The translations under genes and the position numbers were made by a program. Shown here in pieces: positions 7,137 to 14,977 of a stretch of 64,000 nucleotides of DNA. The notes beneath the pieces are model-generated. The model had not been told where the DNA came from and searched no databases. It saw only the letters and a program-made list of their open reading frames with translations. Source of the DNA: Paracoccaceae bacterium (GTDB lineage: Bacteria; Pseudomonadota; Alphaproteobacteria; Rhodobacterales; Rhodobacteraceae); assembly GCA_002402045.2 (NCBI GenBank), contig NVUX02000088.1, positions 1-64,000 of the forward strand, in the 5' to 3' direction. Each line of letters begins with the position of its first letter. Positions within the stretch are counted from its first letter, which is position 1.

Positions 7137-8727
7137 GCATTGCTGTCATTTACACGCGCGTTTCGAGCAACAGCCAAGTTAAAAAAGGCGATGGGCTCGG
7201 CTCCCAAGAGCAACGCTGCCGCGAATTCGCCGCCTATAAAGACCACCAAGTTGCCGAGGTTTTCCGGGATGAAGGCGTTTCCGGCGGTCTGGTTGATCGC
7301 CCCGGCATCAAAAACATGCTGGCGTGGTTACGCAAGAACCGAGCTGCGGAGCCGGTTGTGCTGATTGATGATATCTCGCGACTGGCCCGTGATACCGAGG
7401 TTCACCGCAAGCCACGCAGTGCTCTGGGCTCGGTGGGGGCAACGCTCGAAAGCCCCTCGATTGAGTTCGGTGACGATGCCGACAGTATTCTGTTTGAAAA
7501 CATCGTTGCCAGCATGGCGCAGCACCATCGCCAGAAAAACGGCGAACAAGTCGTGCACCGCATGAAAGCCCGCCTGATGAACGGCTATTTTACCTTCTGG
7601 GGGCCCACCGGTTATAAATACGACCGTGTGAAGGGGCATTGCGGCAAACTTATGGTGCGTGACGAACCCAATGCCAGCCTCATTCAGGAGGCCTTGGAAG
7701 GGTTCGCTACCGGACGTTTTCAAACGCAGGCGGAAGTGAAACGCTTTCTGGAACCGCATCCGATATTCACCCGCAGAGGGTCAAGAACCTGCTCACCAAC
7801 AAGATCTATGCGGGATACTATGAACACAAGCCGTGGGACGTTCCCCTGACCAAAGGCAAGCATGAGGCGCTTATTTCCTGGGAGGTATTTCAGCGCATTC
7901 AGGAACGACTCAGCGAAAAGGCTTATGCCGCCTCACGCGCCGATGTCGCCGAAGAATTCCCGCTCCGAGGCTTTGTGACCTGCGATTGCTGCGGTCACGC
8001 GCTCACCGCCTATTGGGCCAAAGGCCGCAACAAGCGCTATCCGTATTACGAGTGCTTCAACAAGCCGTGCGACGAGTATCGCAAAACCATCCGCAAAGAT
8101 GTATTGGAAGGGGCGTTCGAGACCCTGATCAAACAGCTGCGCCCCTCAGCTGGCCTGATGTCCACCGTCGCTGCCATGTTCCGTGATATTTGGGATCACC
8201 GCCTGCAGGGATACGAGCAAAAACGCGTTGAGCAGAAACGCGCTCTGACCGGCATCAATACCACCATCAGCAAGTTGACCGACCGCCTGATCGAAACCAC
8301 CAGCCCTTCGGCGATACAGGCCTATGAGGGGAAACTGGAAAAACTGGAGGCCGAAAAGGCCCTGATCAATGAGAATATCGCTCAAAAACAGGATGCAGGC
8401 CAAGACTTCGACAAAAGTTTTCGAACCGCGATGAAATTCCTGCTAAACCCTTGGAATCTATGGACCTCGCCAAACCCTGACACCCGCAAAACCCTGCTAA
8501 AACTGGTCTTCGCAGCCCCATTACCATATGCGCGAAATCAAGGCTTTCGAACCGCCCAAACCACAAGCCCTTTCAAGGTCTTAGGTGCCCTGAGCGATGA
8601 AGAAAAAGAAATGGCGGAGACGAAGGGATTCGAACCCTCGATAGGGTTACCCCTATACTCACTTAGCAGGCGAGCGCCTTCGACCACTCGGCCACGTCTC
8701 CGCCGATGGGTGTATCCGCGAATCTAG
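7133..8727 (+). pseudogene. Large serine recombinase (site-specific integrase type), frameshifted
   Basis: The first frame carries the catalytic domain: serine in YTRVSSNSQ, then GLGSQEQRC, EGVSGGLVDRPG and DDISRLARD. It continues through the recombinase domain (GYFTFWGPTGYKYDRV) to about 7750. The next frame then continues with DIHPQRVKNLLTNKIYAGYYEHKPW, a zinc-ribbon (CDCCGHAL ... YYECFNKPCDEY) and a coiled-coil tail. A one-base deletion near 7750-7756 explains the break; it could be a sequencing error. The second frame has no stop before the tRNA-Ser gene and reads through it to 8727, so the true C-terminus may have been formed by integration into that tRNA. It is coupled to the small ORF before it. 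Confidence 0.85.
8612..8701 (-). tRNA. tRNA-Ser(GCT)
   Basis: The minus strand gives acceptor GGAGACG/CGTCTCC, discriminator G and an encoded CCA at 8612-8614, a D-arm with GGCCGAGTGG, anticodon loop CTGCTAA (anticodon GCT), a long class II variable arm and T-arm GGTTCGAATCC. All parts are intact. It overlaps antisense the 3' end of the recombinase reading frame and probably marks the right boundary of the left mobile element. Confidence 0.93.
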
Positions 8728-8938
8728 GGGGGGTTCAAGGGGTAAATTGGATTTGCACGCAAAGAATTTTAGCATTTCGCTTTAAGCTTGCTGTGTGCCG
8801 CTAAAAAAGAGGCTTCATTTCTTCCCCCGGCAGATCACGAACAATTTTTGGAATCAAATGAATATTGAGAATTGTTGCGCACAAGACTGTGCTCCAAAAT
8901 GTAACGGGCGGCCAGCGTGTTTCTGGGGCTAGATGATT
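8702..8938. other. Non-coding stretch after tRNA-Ser
   Basis: No gene or convincing structure is seen. There is a G-run (8727-8733) and AT-rich sequence. Confidence 0.4.
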
Positions 8939-9622
8939 TCATCGTAAGGCGAAGCACGATACTTTTTTGGCATCGGGATGAACTAAACCGAGCTGGGCGG
9001 GGATGTGCGAAATTCCTAAAGACAGCGCGATGGCAAGGCGATGGTGGCCTGCGTTGCCGAATAGTGGTTTGCCCTTCCGATCCAGATGAAAAAATATGCC
9101 GCCACTTTTCCGAAAGGTCTTGCCCCTTATCGTTTCTACCGCTTGCAATCTACTATCTGCTTTGACCTGCGCATAGATCCTGTCCAGGTTTGCGTAACGA
9201 ACCTTGATATCCTTAAGGTTTGTCAGCCCATCGACCGCACCGGATTTCTGCTGAATAAGCTCTAACATATGGTCAAAAGCCCCCGCGTCTTCCCAAGACA
9301 AGCTATCGTGCCAGTGGCGAAGGCAATAGTGAATTTTGGGAATTTCAGAAATAGGTTTGCGTTGCTGATCCCAATCACCACCGACTACCAAACCGCTTTT
9401 TCGATGACTTGTTTTTTGGCCTACGGCGAATATGCATTGGCTTATTTTTGCCCAAATACGCTCTGCGTATAGGGGGAGCGCCGGTGCCAAATTGTTTGCG
9501 TTGTCGCCGGTCAAGCTTAGCGGCTCGTATATTTGTCTCTCAAATAGAGGATTTCGTTTGTTCAGCTTGCCAAAACGTCGATCTCCGTTACATTTGGGAG
9601 CACAAGTCTGATTTTTTAACAC
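8939..9622 (-). CDS. ParB-like-fold protein with C-terminal HHRLAIA motif, unknown function
   Basis: The 227-residue protein has two features of a family often found near polysaccharide genes: a central VVGGDWDQQRKP motif (about residues 79-90) and a C-terminal FGNAGHHRLAIALSLGISHIPAQL stretch that resembles the ParB nucleotide-binding motif (GRHRLAIAK). Between them lies an all-helical segment rich in aromatic and charged residues. A nucleotide-binding or phosphotransfer role is possible but unproven. It has no operon partner: the next genes are rplS-rpmE on the other strand. Confidence 0.6.
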   Translation of the reverse strand: MLKNQTCAPKCNGDRRFGKLNKRNPLFERQIYEPLSLTGDNANNLAPALPLYAERIWAKISQCIFAVGQKTSHRKSGLVVGGDWDQQRKPISEIPKIHYCLRHWHDSLSWEDAGAFDHMLELIQQKSGAVDGLTNLKDIKVRYANLDRIYAQVKADSRLQAVETIRGKTFRKSGGIFFHLDRKGKPLFGNAGHHRLAIALSLGISHIPAQLGLVHPDAKKVSCFALR

Positions 9623-10140
9623 ATGAGGCCGGTTCCAAATGCGTTTAACAGGATATCAGGCTGGACCGCGCTGGCAAGGTGTGCGGCTAAATAGTGCGCC
9701 GATTTCGTCATACCCGCATTTGGATGTTAAAACAGCAATAGACATCGCCAGTAATGAAGGCATTATTACTTGTCATTGACTGAAAATGGAGGCAACCGCG
9801 ACGGGCTCTGAACAAAACAGCCGCAATGGGTATCCTTAAAACCATTGGCGGTGCTGTCGGTAGGGCCTACACCATCGGAAACGCGATTATTCGTTTTGGC
9901 GGCACGGGCGCAAAGTAAGATGAAATGTGGGGCGTGATTTAGGGCGCTAAGGCTTGAAAGCTGCGGCAATCCGCAGTATATCGCGCAGGTTGGTATCTCT
10001 AATGCTTTAAACGATTCGAGTTTGCAGGCGAGGTATTGGCAACAGGCCGCTTGGTTTTATTGGTCGCACCGCCTTTGGGGTTCTCCCCCCATCCGGCATT
10101 GTGGCTATAAAAATAACGCTGAAACGTCACAAACTAATGT
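9623..10140. other. Gene-poor stretch before rplS
   Basis: No recognisable gene. It contains a short ORF (9826-9918) and a small perfect hairpin, CTGCGG-CAAT-CCGCAG, at 9961-9976 without a T-run. The trmD gene that often precedes rplS in related genomes is not present here. Confidence 0.4.
9826..9918 (+). CDS. Possible 30-residue peptide or gene remnant
   Basis: The reading frame encodes MGILKTIGGAVGRAYTIGNA then IIRFGGTGAK, a glycine-rich amphipathic or hydrophobic peptide ending in a basic residue. A GGAGG-like sequence lies about 36 bases upstream, too far to be its ribosome site. It may be a small hydrophobic peptide or the leftover end of a degraded gene. Confidence 0.2.
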   Translation: MGILKTIGGAVGRAYTIGNAIIRFGGTGAK

Positions 10141-10172
10141 CGTCCCGACCTCTGGCGAGCGCTATATGCGGA

Positions 10173-10198
10173 CTCGGTGGAAGACCGAGAGCTCTCGG
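10173..10198 (+). promoter_or_regulatory. Structured leader of rplS with mutually exclusive stems
   Basis: In the leader, CTCGGT (10173-10178) can pair with ACCGAG (10184-10189), or CCGAG (10185-10189) can pair with CTCGG further on (10194-10198) as part of the palindrome CCGAGAGCTCTCGG. The two stems share bases, so they exclude each other. This suits a ribosomal-protein leader that controls rplS, but regulation is inferred. Confidence 0.4.
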
Positions 10199-10239
10199 AC
10201 GCAGGCAACTTCACCGCAAAGGTGAGCAAAGGAAATGTG

Positions 10240-10620
10240 ATGAATATCATTGAGCAGCTTGAAGCTGAGCAAATTATTGCGCTCGGCAAAGAGATTCCAG
10301 ACTTTAAGGCCGGCGACCTCATCCGCGTTGGTTATAAAGTAACCGAGGGCACGCGCTCTCGTGTGCAGAATTATGAGGGTGTGTGCATTGCACGCAAAGG
10401 CGGCAGCGGCATCGCAGCGGCTTTTACCGTTCGTAAAATCTCCTTTGGTGAGGGCGTTGAGCGCGTATTCCCGCTCCACTCGCCAAATATCGACAGCATC
10501 ACCGTTATACGCCGTGGTCGCGTTCGTCGCGCCAAGCTTTATTACCTTCGTGCGCTTCGTGGCAAATCTGCCCGTATTGCCGAGGATACAAACTATAAGC
10601 CGCTGAAAGAGAAGGGCTAG
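10240..10620 (+). CDS. rplS: 50S ribosomal protein L19
   Basis: L19 sits at the interface between the 30S and 50S subunits. The 126-residue product begins [12 protein letters not shown] and carries the family core: [52 protein letters not shown] and [19 protein letters not shown]. The start at 10240 is chosen over the in-frame codon at 10177 because it has an AAAGGAAA ribosome site and matches the family N-terminus. It is followed after 4 bases by rpmE, the usual pair in this group. Confidence 0.97.
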   Translation: MNIIEQLEAEQIIALGKEIPDFKAGDLIRVGYKVTEGTRSRVQNYEGVCIARKGGSGIAAAFTVRKISFGEGVERVFPLHSPNIDSITVIRRGRVRRAKLYYLRALRGKSARIAEDTNYKPLKEKG

Positions 10621-10624
10621 AACG

Positions 10625-10846
10625 ATGAGAAAAGACATCCACCCCGAATATCACGAGATCACGGTTAGAATGACTGATGGTTCCGAGTACAAAACTTTTT
10701 CGACCTACGGTAAGCCGGGCGGAACTTTGGTGCTCGACATCGACCCAACAGTTCACCCTGCGTGGACCGGTGGCGGCCATCGCCTGCTGGACACCGGCGG
10801 ACGTGTTTCCAAGTTTAAGAAAAAATACGAAGGTCTTGGCTTCTAA
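10625..10846 (+). CDS. rpmE: 50S ribosomal protein L31
   Basis: 73 residues, [20 protein letters not shown]...[27 protein letters not shown], typical of alphaproteobacterial L31. The CxxC zinc pair seen in some L31 forms is absent, so this is the cysteine-free, zinc-independent form. It is cotranscribed with rplS (4-base gap) and followed by a strong terminator. Confidence 0.96.
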   Translation: MRKDIHPEYHEITVRMTDGSEYKTFSTYGKPGGTLVLDIDPTVHPAWTGGGHRLLDTGGRVSKFKKKYEGLGF

Positions 10847-10870
10847 GCTACGCCACTCGGAAAAAAGAAA

Positions 10871-10897
10871 GCCGCTCCCTTTGGAGCGGCTTTTTTA
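10871..10897 (+). terminator. Rho-independent terminator of rplS-rpmE
   Basis: GCCGCTCC (10871-10878), loop CTTT, GGAGCGGC (10883-10890), followed by T6. Confidence 0.93.
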
Positions 10898-10953
10898 TTG
10901 ACTTATGGCACGTGGTGGACTACTCGGTCCACTAAATTCAGGTGAGGTGCCTT

Positions 10954-11625
10954 ATGCCAAAAAGTAATACGAATGCAGGGCTGGCCCGTGGTCACGCGCC
11001 GTCACATCTTCAAAAACGTGTTTTTATCGGGTTGCATGCGGCCATTCTAATGGTCTGCGGATACATCGCTTTGGAGGTGGAAATGGTGGGGCAAGCACGG
11101 GCGCTGGCGCTTGTTTTTGTGGCCATGCTGTATTTTGGCCGCCACATAATCACCTTGTTTTATCTATTGCAGCGCAAGGTCGCGTGGGGTGAAGCGCTGG
11201 GGCTGGCCCTGTTTATGACCACGTTTGAAATCGGCTTTGTATGGCTTGGCGGGCAGTCTGCCGCACCGTTTGGTATGCTGGATGTGCTAGGGCTGCTCTT
11301 GCTTGGTTTCGGCTCCTACCTAAATACCTTTTCGGAAGTGCAGCGTAAGTGGTGGAAGGCTGACCCGACCCACAAAGGTCAGTGCTATACGCTTGGCCTG
11401 TTTCGCTACGCGATGCACATCAACTTTTTTGGCGACATTGTGCTGTTTAGCGGTTGGGCGTTGCTCACGGCAAACCTTTGGGCGCTGGGTTTGCCGCTGC
11501 TTATGGGGGCTATGTTTGCGTTTATTCACATTCCGGGTTTGGACGCATATTTGGCGCAGCGCTACGGCGCTGCGTTTGAGGCTTGCGCCGCTAAAACCAA
11601 AAAGCTTATTCCCTATATTTACTAA
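10954..11625 (+). CDS. DUF1295/ICMT-like integral membrane methyltransferase family protein
   Basis: About 223 residues with six or so hydrophobic helices. The C-terminal half has GLFRYAMHINFFGDIVLFSGWALLT, resembling the cofactor-binding region of isoprenylcysteine methyltransferase and steroid 5-alpha-reductase-like (DUF1295) proteins, and ends with HIPGLDAYLAQRYGAAFEACAAKTKKLIP. A methyltransferase or reductase on lipid substrates is suggested; the substrate is unknown. The ATG at 10954 is preferred to the GTG at 10942 because the GGTGAGG ribosome site fits it. It overlaps the convergent oxidase gene by 4 bases. Confidence 0.75.
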   Translation: MPKSNTNAGLARGHAPSHLQKRVFIGLHAAILMVCGYIALEVEMVGQARALALVFVAMLYFGRHIITLFYLLQRKVAWGEALGLALFMTTFEIGFVWLGGQSAAPFGMLDVLGLLLLGFGSYLNTFSEVQRKWWKADPTHKGQCYTLGLFRYAMHINFFGDIVLFSGWALLTANLWALGLPLLMGAMFAFIHIPGLDAYLAQRYGAAFEACAAKTKKLIPYIY

Positions 11626-12905
11626 AGCTTGAACTTGTCGAGCATGCTTTGCCAGCGTACAAGGCCGGGCATAAACCACGGGTTGCCATTGTAGAGCGGC
11701 TTGGTTTTGAAGCTGAGCTTGTCAAATGATGTTTCACCAGCTGCCTCATTGCCCAATATCTTTTGGCCGAGCTTCTGGCCAAAATAGCTTGCGCGCGCAA
11801 CGCCCGACCCAACGTAGCCCATGGCGTAATGAACGCCGTCCATCTTGCCGATATGGGGCGCGTGGCTAAAGGTATAGGCCACGAGGCCCGACCAGACATG
11901 GGTGGTTTTCACGGTTGAAAGCTGCGGGAACACTTCGAGCATCATGGAGCGCAACAGGCGCTCATTGGCAGGCGGGCGCTCGGTTAAGCCCACGGCACGG
12001 CCGCCAAACAGCAGGCGCTTTCCGTCAGGGGACGGGCGATAGTAGGCCACGAGGCGGCGGCTGTCGCCGTGCATTCTACGATTCGGGAATAGCTCGTCCA
12101 TCAGCGCGGTTGGCAGCTCTTCGGTGGCCAGAATGGCGCTGCGGAGCGGAAGTATGCGGCGGCGGAGGGCGCCGAATTGCTTGCCAGTGTACCCGTTGGT
12201 GCAAACAGCAATTTCGTTTGCGAGCACTTCGCCGCGCGGGGTTGAGAGCGTATGGCCTTTGGCGTTTTTGGTGATGTTCTCCACAGGCGTTTGAGTGAAT
12301 ATCTGCCCGCCCGCGTCTACCAGTTTTTGCGCGAGGCCCGCCAGATATTTGGCCGGGTTTAGCCCGCCATCGGTTGGGAACACCAGCCCGCCCTCATAAT
12401 GGTGCGAGCCGATCTCGCTTTGCATATCCTGCTTGGCAACAATATGGCCCTTTACGTCACACGCGCCCTGCAAGGTTTCCAGCATGCGCTTATAGCGCTC
12501 TAAGTCGGCGGGTTTGCGAGCGCCCAGCAGGCGGCCGGTGCGCTTAAAGTCGGCGTCTATGTTTTCGGTTTTTAGAAAGGTTTCCAGATGGTCAATAAAG
12601 CTGATGCTTTCGGCCAGAATACCGTTGGCGACGGTCTCGCCAAATTGTTGCTTCATGCCGTTTACGCCAAGCTTATGAAAACTCGGGCCAACCATGCCGC
12701 CATTGCGAGAGCTGGCACCCTCGCCAAATTCACCGGCTTCAAATACCGCCACCGAAACCCCGGCACGCGCCAAAACCAGTGCAGTGTTTAGCCCCGTATA
12801 GCCTGCGCCAATAACGGCGACATCGACTTTTGCGGGGGGGGTAGACGTGGTGGTTGGGCGCTGTTCCCATTCGGTAAATTCCCACCATATTGGAGATGTT
12901 TTCAT
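11622..12905 (-). CDS. FAD-dependent amine oxidase, gamma-glutamylputrescine oxidase-like
   Basis: 427 residues with a DAO fold. The Rossmann FAD motif VAVIGAGYTGLNTALVLARAG lies near the N-terminus (about 30-50), followed by FEAGEFGEGASSRNGGM, the signature of the PuuB/OrdL group. The protein ends with HIGKMDGVHYAMGYVGSGVARASYFG, the C-terminal FAD-binding motif. PuuB oxidises gamma-glutamylputrescine, but this subgroup also covers other amino-acid oxidases, and no other puu genes are adjacent, so the substrate is open. A start at 12905 is preferred because AAAGGCAAG precedes it. Confidence 0.85.
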   Translation of the reverse strand: MKTSPIWWEFTEWEQRPTTTSTPPAKVDVAVIGAGYTGLNTALVLARAGVSVAVFEAGEFGEGASSRNGGMVGPSFHKLGVNGMKQQFGETVANGILAESISFIDHLETFLKTENIDADFKRTGRLLGARKPADLERYKRMLETLQGACDVKGHIVAKQDMQSEIGSHHYEGGLVFPTDGGLNPAKYLAGLAQKLVDAGGQIFTQTPVENITKNAKGHTLSTPRGEVLANEIAVCTNGYTGKQFGALRRRILPLRSAILATEELPTALMDELFPNRRMHGDSRRLVAYYRPSPDGKRLLFGGRAVGLTERPPANERLLRSMMLEVFPQLSTVKTTHVWSGLVAYTFSHAPHIGKMDGVHYAMGYVGSGVARASYFGQKLGQKILGNEAAGETSFDKLSFKTKPLYNGNPWFMPGLVRWQSMLDKFKL

Positions 12906-13051
12906 GTGCTTGCCTTTTTGGGCCAAAAGAATCCTAAGGCGATGACTGAACGCCGATTAGGAGTTTTTAGCAAGCATTTTCGGGATCGTTTTTCACGCCT
13001 TCCCCCAGCCAAAATGATCGGGTAAAGAGGAGGGGTGAAAACAAGGGTTTG

Positions 13052-13864
13052 ATGATGGCACATGTGATTGTTTTGGGGAATGAAAAGGGCGGGTCGGGGA
13101 AGTCTACCACGGCGATGCATTTGTGTGCGGCGCTTATGGCGGCGGGTAAGGCCGTGGGCACCATTGACCTTGACCTGCGGCAGCAGAGCTTTTTCAGGTA
13201 TCTGGAAAACCGCGCGGCAACGGCGGTGCGGGACGATATGGAGCTTTCCATGCCACGGCAATTTATCCTGCGGCTATCGGATGTTGATAGCATAGAGGCG
13301 GCACAGGCCGAGGAAGAAAAACGCTTTGCGCAGGCGCTTTCGGCGCTGGATGAAAGCTGTGACTTTATTTTGATAGATTGCCCGGGGTCTGACACCCGCT
13401 ATGCTCGGATGGCGCATTCGGTGGCCGATACGCTGATTACACCAATGAATGACTCGCTGGTGGATTTTGACCTGCTGGCGCGGATGGATGCCAAAACGGG
13501 GAAGGTTTTGGGGCCATCGGTGTATTCTGAGCTTGTGTGGGAAGCGCGGCAGCTGCGGGCCTCGGCGGGACTGAAGGCGGTAGACTGGGTGGTGCTGCGC
13601 AATCGGCTTTCGCATAGTCAGGCGCATAACCGGCGGAAGGTTGGCAAGGCGCTCGAGAACCTCTCCAAGCGAATCGGCTTTCGCATTGTGCCGGGGTTTT
13701 CAGAGCGGGTGATTTTTAGGGAGCTGTTTGCGATGGGGCTAACGCTGCTGGACTTGAAAAAAAGTAACCGGCTGAGCCTGAGCCTTTCCAATATTGCGGC
13801 ACGCCAAGAGGTGCGGGAATTGGTGAAGGCCCTTAAGCTGCCGGATGTAAGCATCAAATTTTAA
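13052..13864 (+). CDS. mipZ: MipZ, ParA-type division-site positioning ATPase
   Basis: MipZ forms a gradient from the chromosome origins and inhibits FtsZ away from midcell in alphaproteobacteria. The 270-residue protein has the deviant Walker A motif GNEKGGSGKSTTAMHL (about 9-24), Walker A' IDLDLRQQSFFRY, Walker B FILIDCPGSDT, and the MipZ-specific stretches TPMNDSLVDFDLL, DWVVLRNRLSHS and GFRIVPGFSERVIFRELF. Start choice lies between ATG at 13052 and 13055, with GGAGG upstream. It is a chromosomal gene and supports an alphaproteobacterial host. Confidence 0.93.
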   Translation: MMAHVIVLGNEKGGSGKSTTAMHLCAALMAAGKAVGTIDLDLRQQSFFRYLENRAATAVRDDMELSMPRQFILRLSDVDSIEAAQAEEEKRFAQALSALDESCDFILIDCPGSDTRYARMAHSVADTLITPMNDSLVDFDLLARMDAKTGKVLGPSVYSELVWEARQLRASAGLKAVDWVVLRNRLSHSQAHNRRKVGKALENLSKRIGFRIVPGFSERVIFRELFAMGLTLLDLKKSNRLSLSLSNIAARQEVRELVKALKLPDVSIKF

Positions 13865-13868
13865 GCAA

Positions 13869-13914
13869 GCGGCGCGGCGAGTTTGCGTTTGTGGCAGCAT
13901 TGCGTGCGCGCCGC
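13869..13914. repeat. GC-rich intergenic palindromic element, copy A
   Basis: GCGGCGCG (13869-13876) and CGCGCCGC (13907-13914) form the ends of a hairpin-capable element lying between convergent genes. A second copy with the same ends and the same GGCGAG continuation lies at 61807-61853. It may act as a bidirectional terminator or REP-like element. Confidence 0.5.
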
Positions 13915-13930
13915 GCTGCGAGGCTAGTGC

Positions 13931-14743
13931 TTAGTTGCCACTGGGGATTTGCCCCAGCCGCCGCCATGTTTCTATCTTTTCGCGTGATACTTGGAAATGC
14001 ATGGAGTCTTCGCGGCTGAAGCCTGCGCCCCAATACCAGCCTTCGCGTTTGAAGAATTCGGCTAGGATTGTAAGGCCAAGCTGGGTTTTCCCATCACCTA
14101 GGTTGTCGAGCTGGCCATCAATATTCAGGTCTACCGAGAGGCCATAAGCGTGGGTGGAGATCGAGGTTTCTGACCCGCGGATAAGCCGCACGCAGAGCGA
14201 GCCGGCGGTGGAAATGCGGTCATAAAGCTCTGGCTCAAACACTTGCACGTTTTTGAAGATTTGCTGCAATGAAATGATCGCAGGCTCCAGCATGGTGACG
14301 CGAATGGGGCCGACATCACGGGTGACCACGAGGTCTTTCAGGATCGGGTTGGTCATGGCTTGGCAATCTTGCGTGAGGTCTTGGCGCGGGGGGCCAAACA
14401 CGCCGACAAGATAGCTGGAGGAGGAGTTGGTGAGGCCCGCATTGACCTCGCGCCGGTTGGCGATGTTCACGACTTGGGTGTAAATATCGACCAGCCCGTT
14501 GGTCTCTTCTGTGTTGTCTGAATAGGTGGTGGTTTGCGCATCGGCTGCACGCTGGCCTTGGGCTGTGATTTGCTGTTGCAGGCTGTTAAAATCAATCGTC
14601 AGGGCCGTGAGTTTTTCCTGCTGGGAAACAAACTCTTCTCGGGTTGGATAGCTGTTGATGCTGAAAAACAGAAAATACGCTAAATACCATCCGGCCGGGG
14701 CGAGAATAATAGCGACGGCAAGCAGGATATTAGCCAGTTTCAT
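13931..14743 (-). CDS. Membrane-anchored M15 family (VanY-like) peptidoglycan peptidase
   Basis: The 270-residue protein starts with an uncleaved-looking membrane anchor (residues 4-28), then a helical stalk (35-70) and a C-terminal M15 zinc-peptidase domain. Zinc ligands are visible: H198 and D205 in STHAYGLSVD, and H249 in DSMHF. GWYWGAGF is typical of the VanY/CwlK group, which cuts peptide stems in the wall. The frame stays open upstream to 15685, antisense to tssA, but the membrane anchor fixes the start at 14743. It is divergent from the T6SS operon, which suggests it opens the wall for secretion-machine assembly; a housekeeping role is equally possible. Confidence 0.8.
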   Translation of the reverse strand: MKLANILLAVAIILAPAGWYLAYFLFFSINSYPTREEFVSQQEKLTALTIDFNSLQQQITAQGQRAADAQTTTYSDNTEETNGLVDIYTQVVNIANRREVNAGLTNSSSSYLVGVFGPPRQDLTQDCQAMTNPILKDLVVTRDVGPIRVTMLEPAIISLQQIFKNVQVFEPELYDRISTAGSLCVRLIRGSETSISTHAYGLSVDLNIDGQLDNLGDGKTQLGLTILAEFFKREGWYWGAGFSREDSMHFQVSREKIETWRRLGQIPSGN

Positions 14744-14977
14744 AGGGCACCTCTTAAAGATTTTGGCCATGCTAAGGGAAAAGCCGAGAGCTGTCGATAT
14801 TCTTTGCGGCATAAAAGGCGGTGGCACCCTGGGCTGTCTACTTGAAGACAATTCACCGAAACTATTGGAATTGCTTTGAGAAAAAATGTTGCCGGAGGGA
14901 AATTTTACGCCTAGAATGACGGAAATTGGTAAAAGCCATTGGCGTGTCATGTGCTTGGCCGCTGTATCGGGGGATGA

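Noticed and set aside
11006-11032. Second hix-like site (TTCAAAAACG, TG, TTTTTATCGG)
   Set aside because: It lies inside a conserved coding region far from the recombinase, and its half-sites match poorly.
14801-14850. Sigma54-like promoter (TGGCACCCTGGGCTGT) before tssA
   Set aside because: The -24 box fits but the -12 box lacks the TTGC core, so it is too weak to claim.
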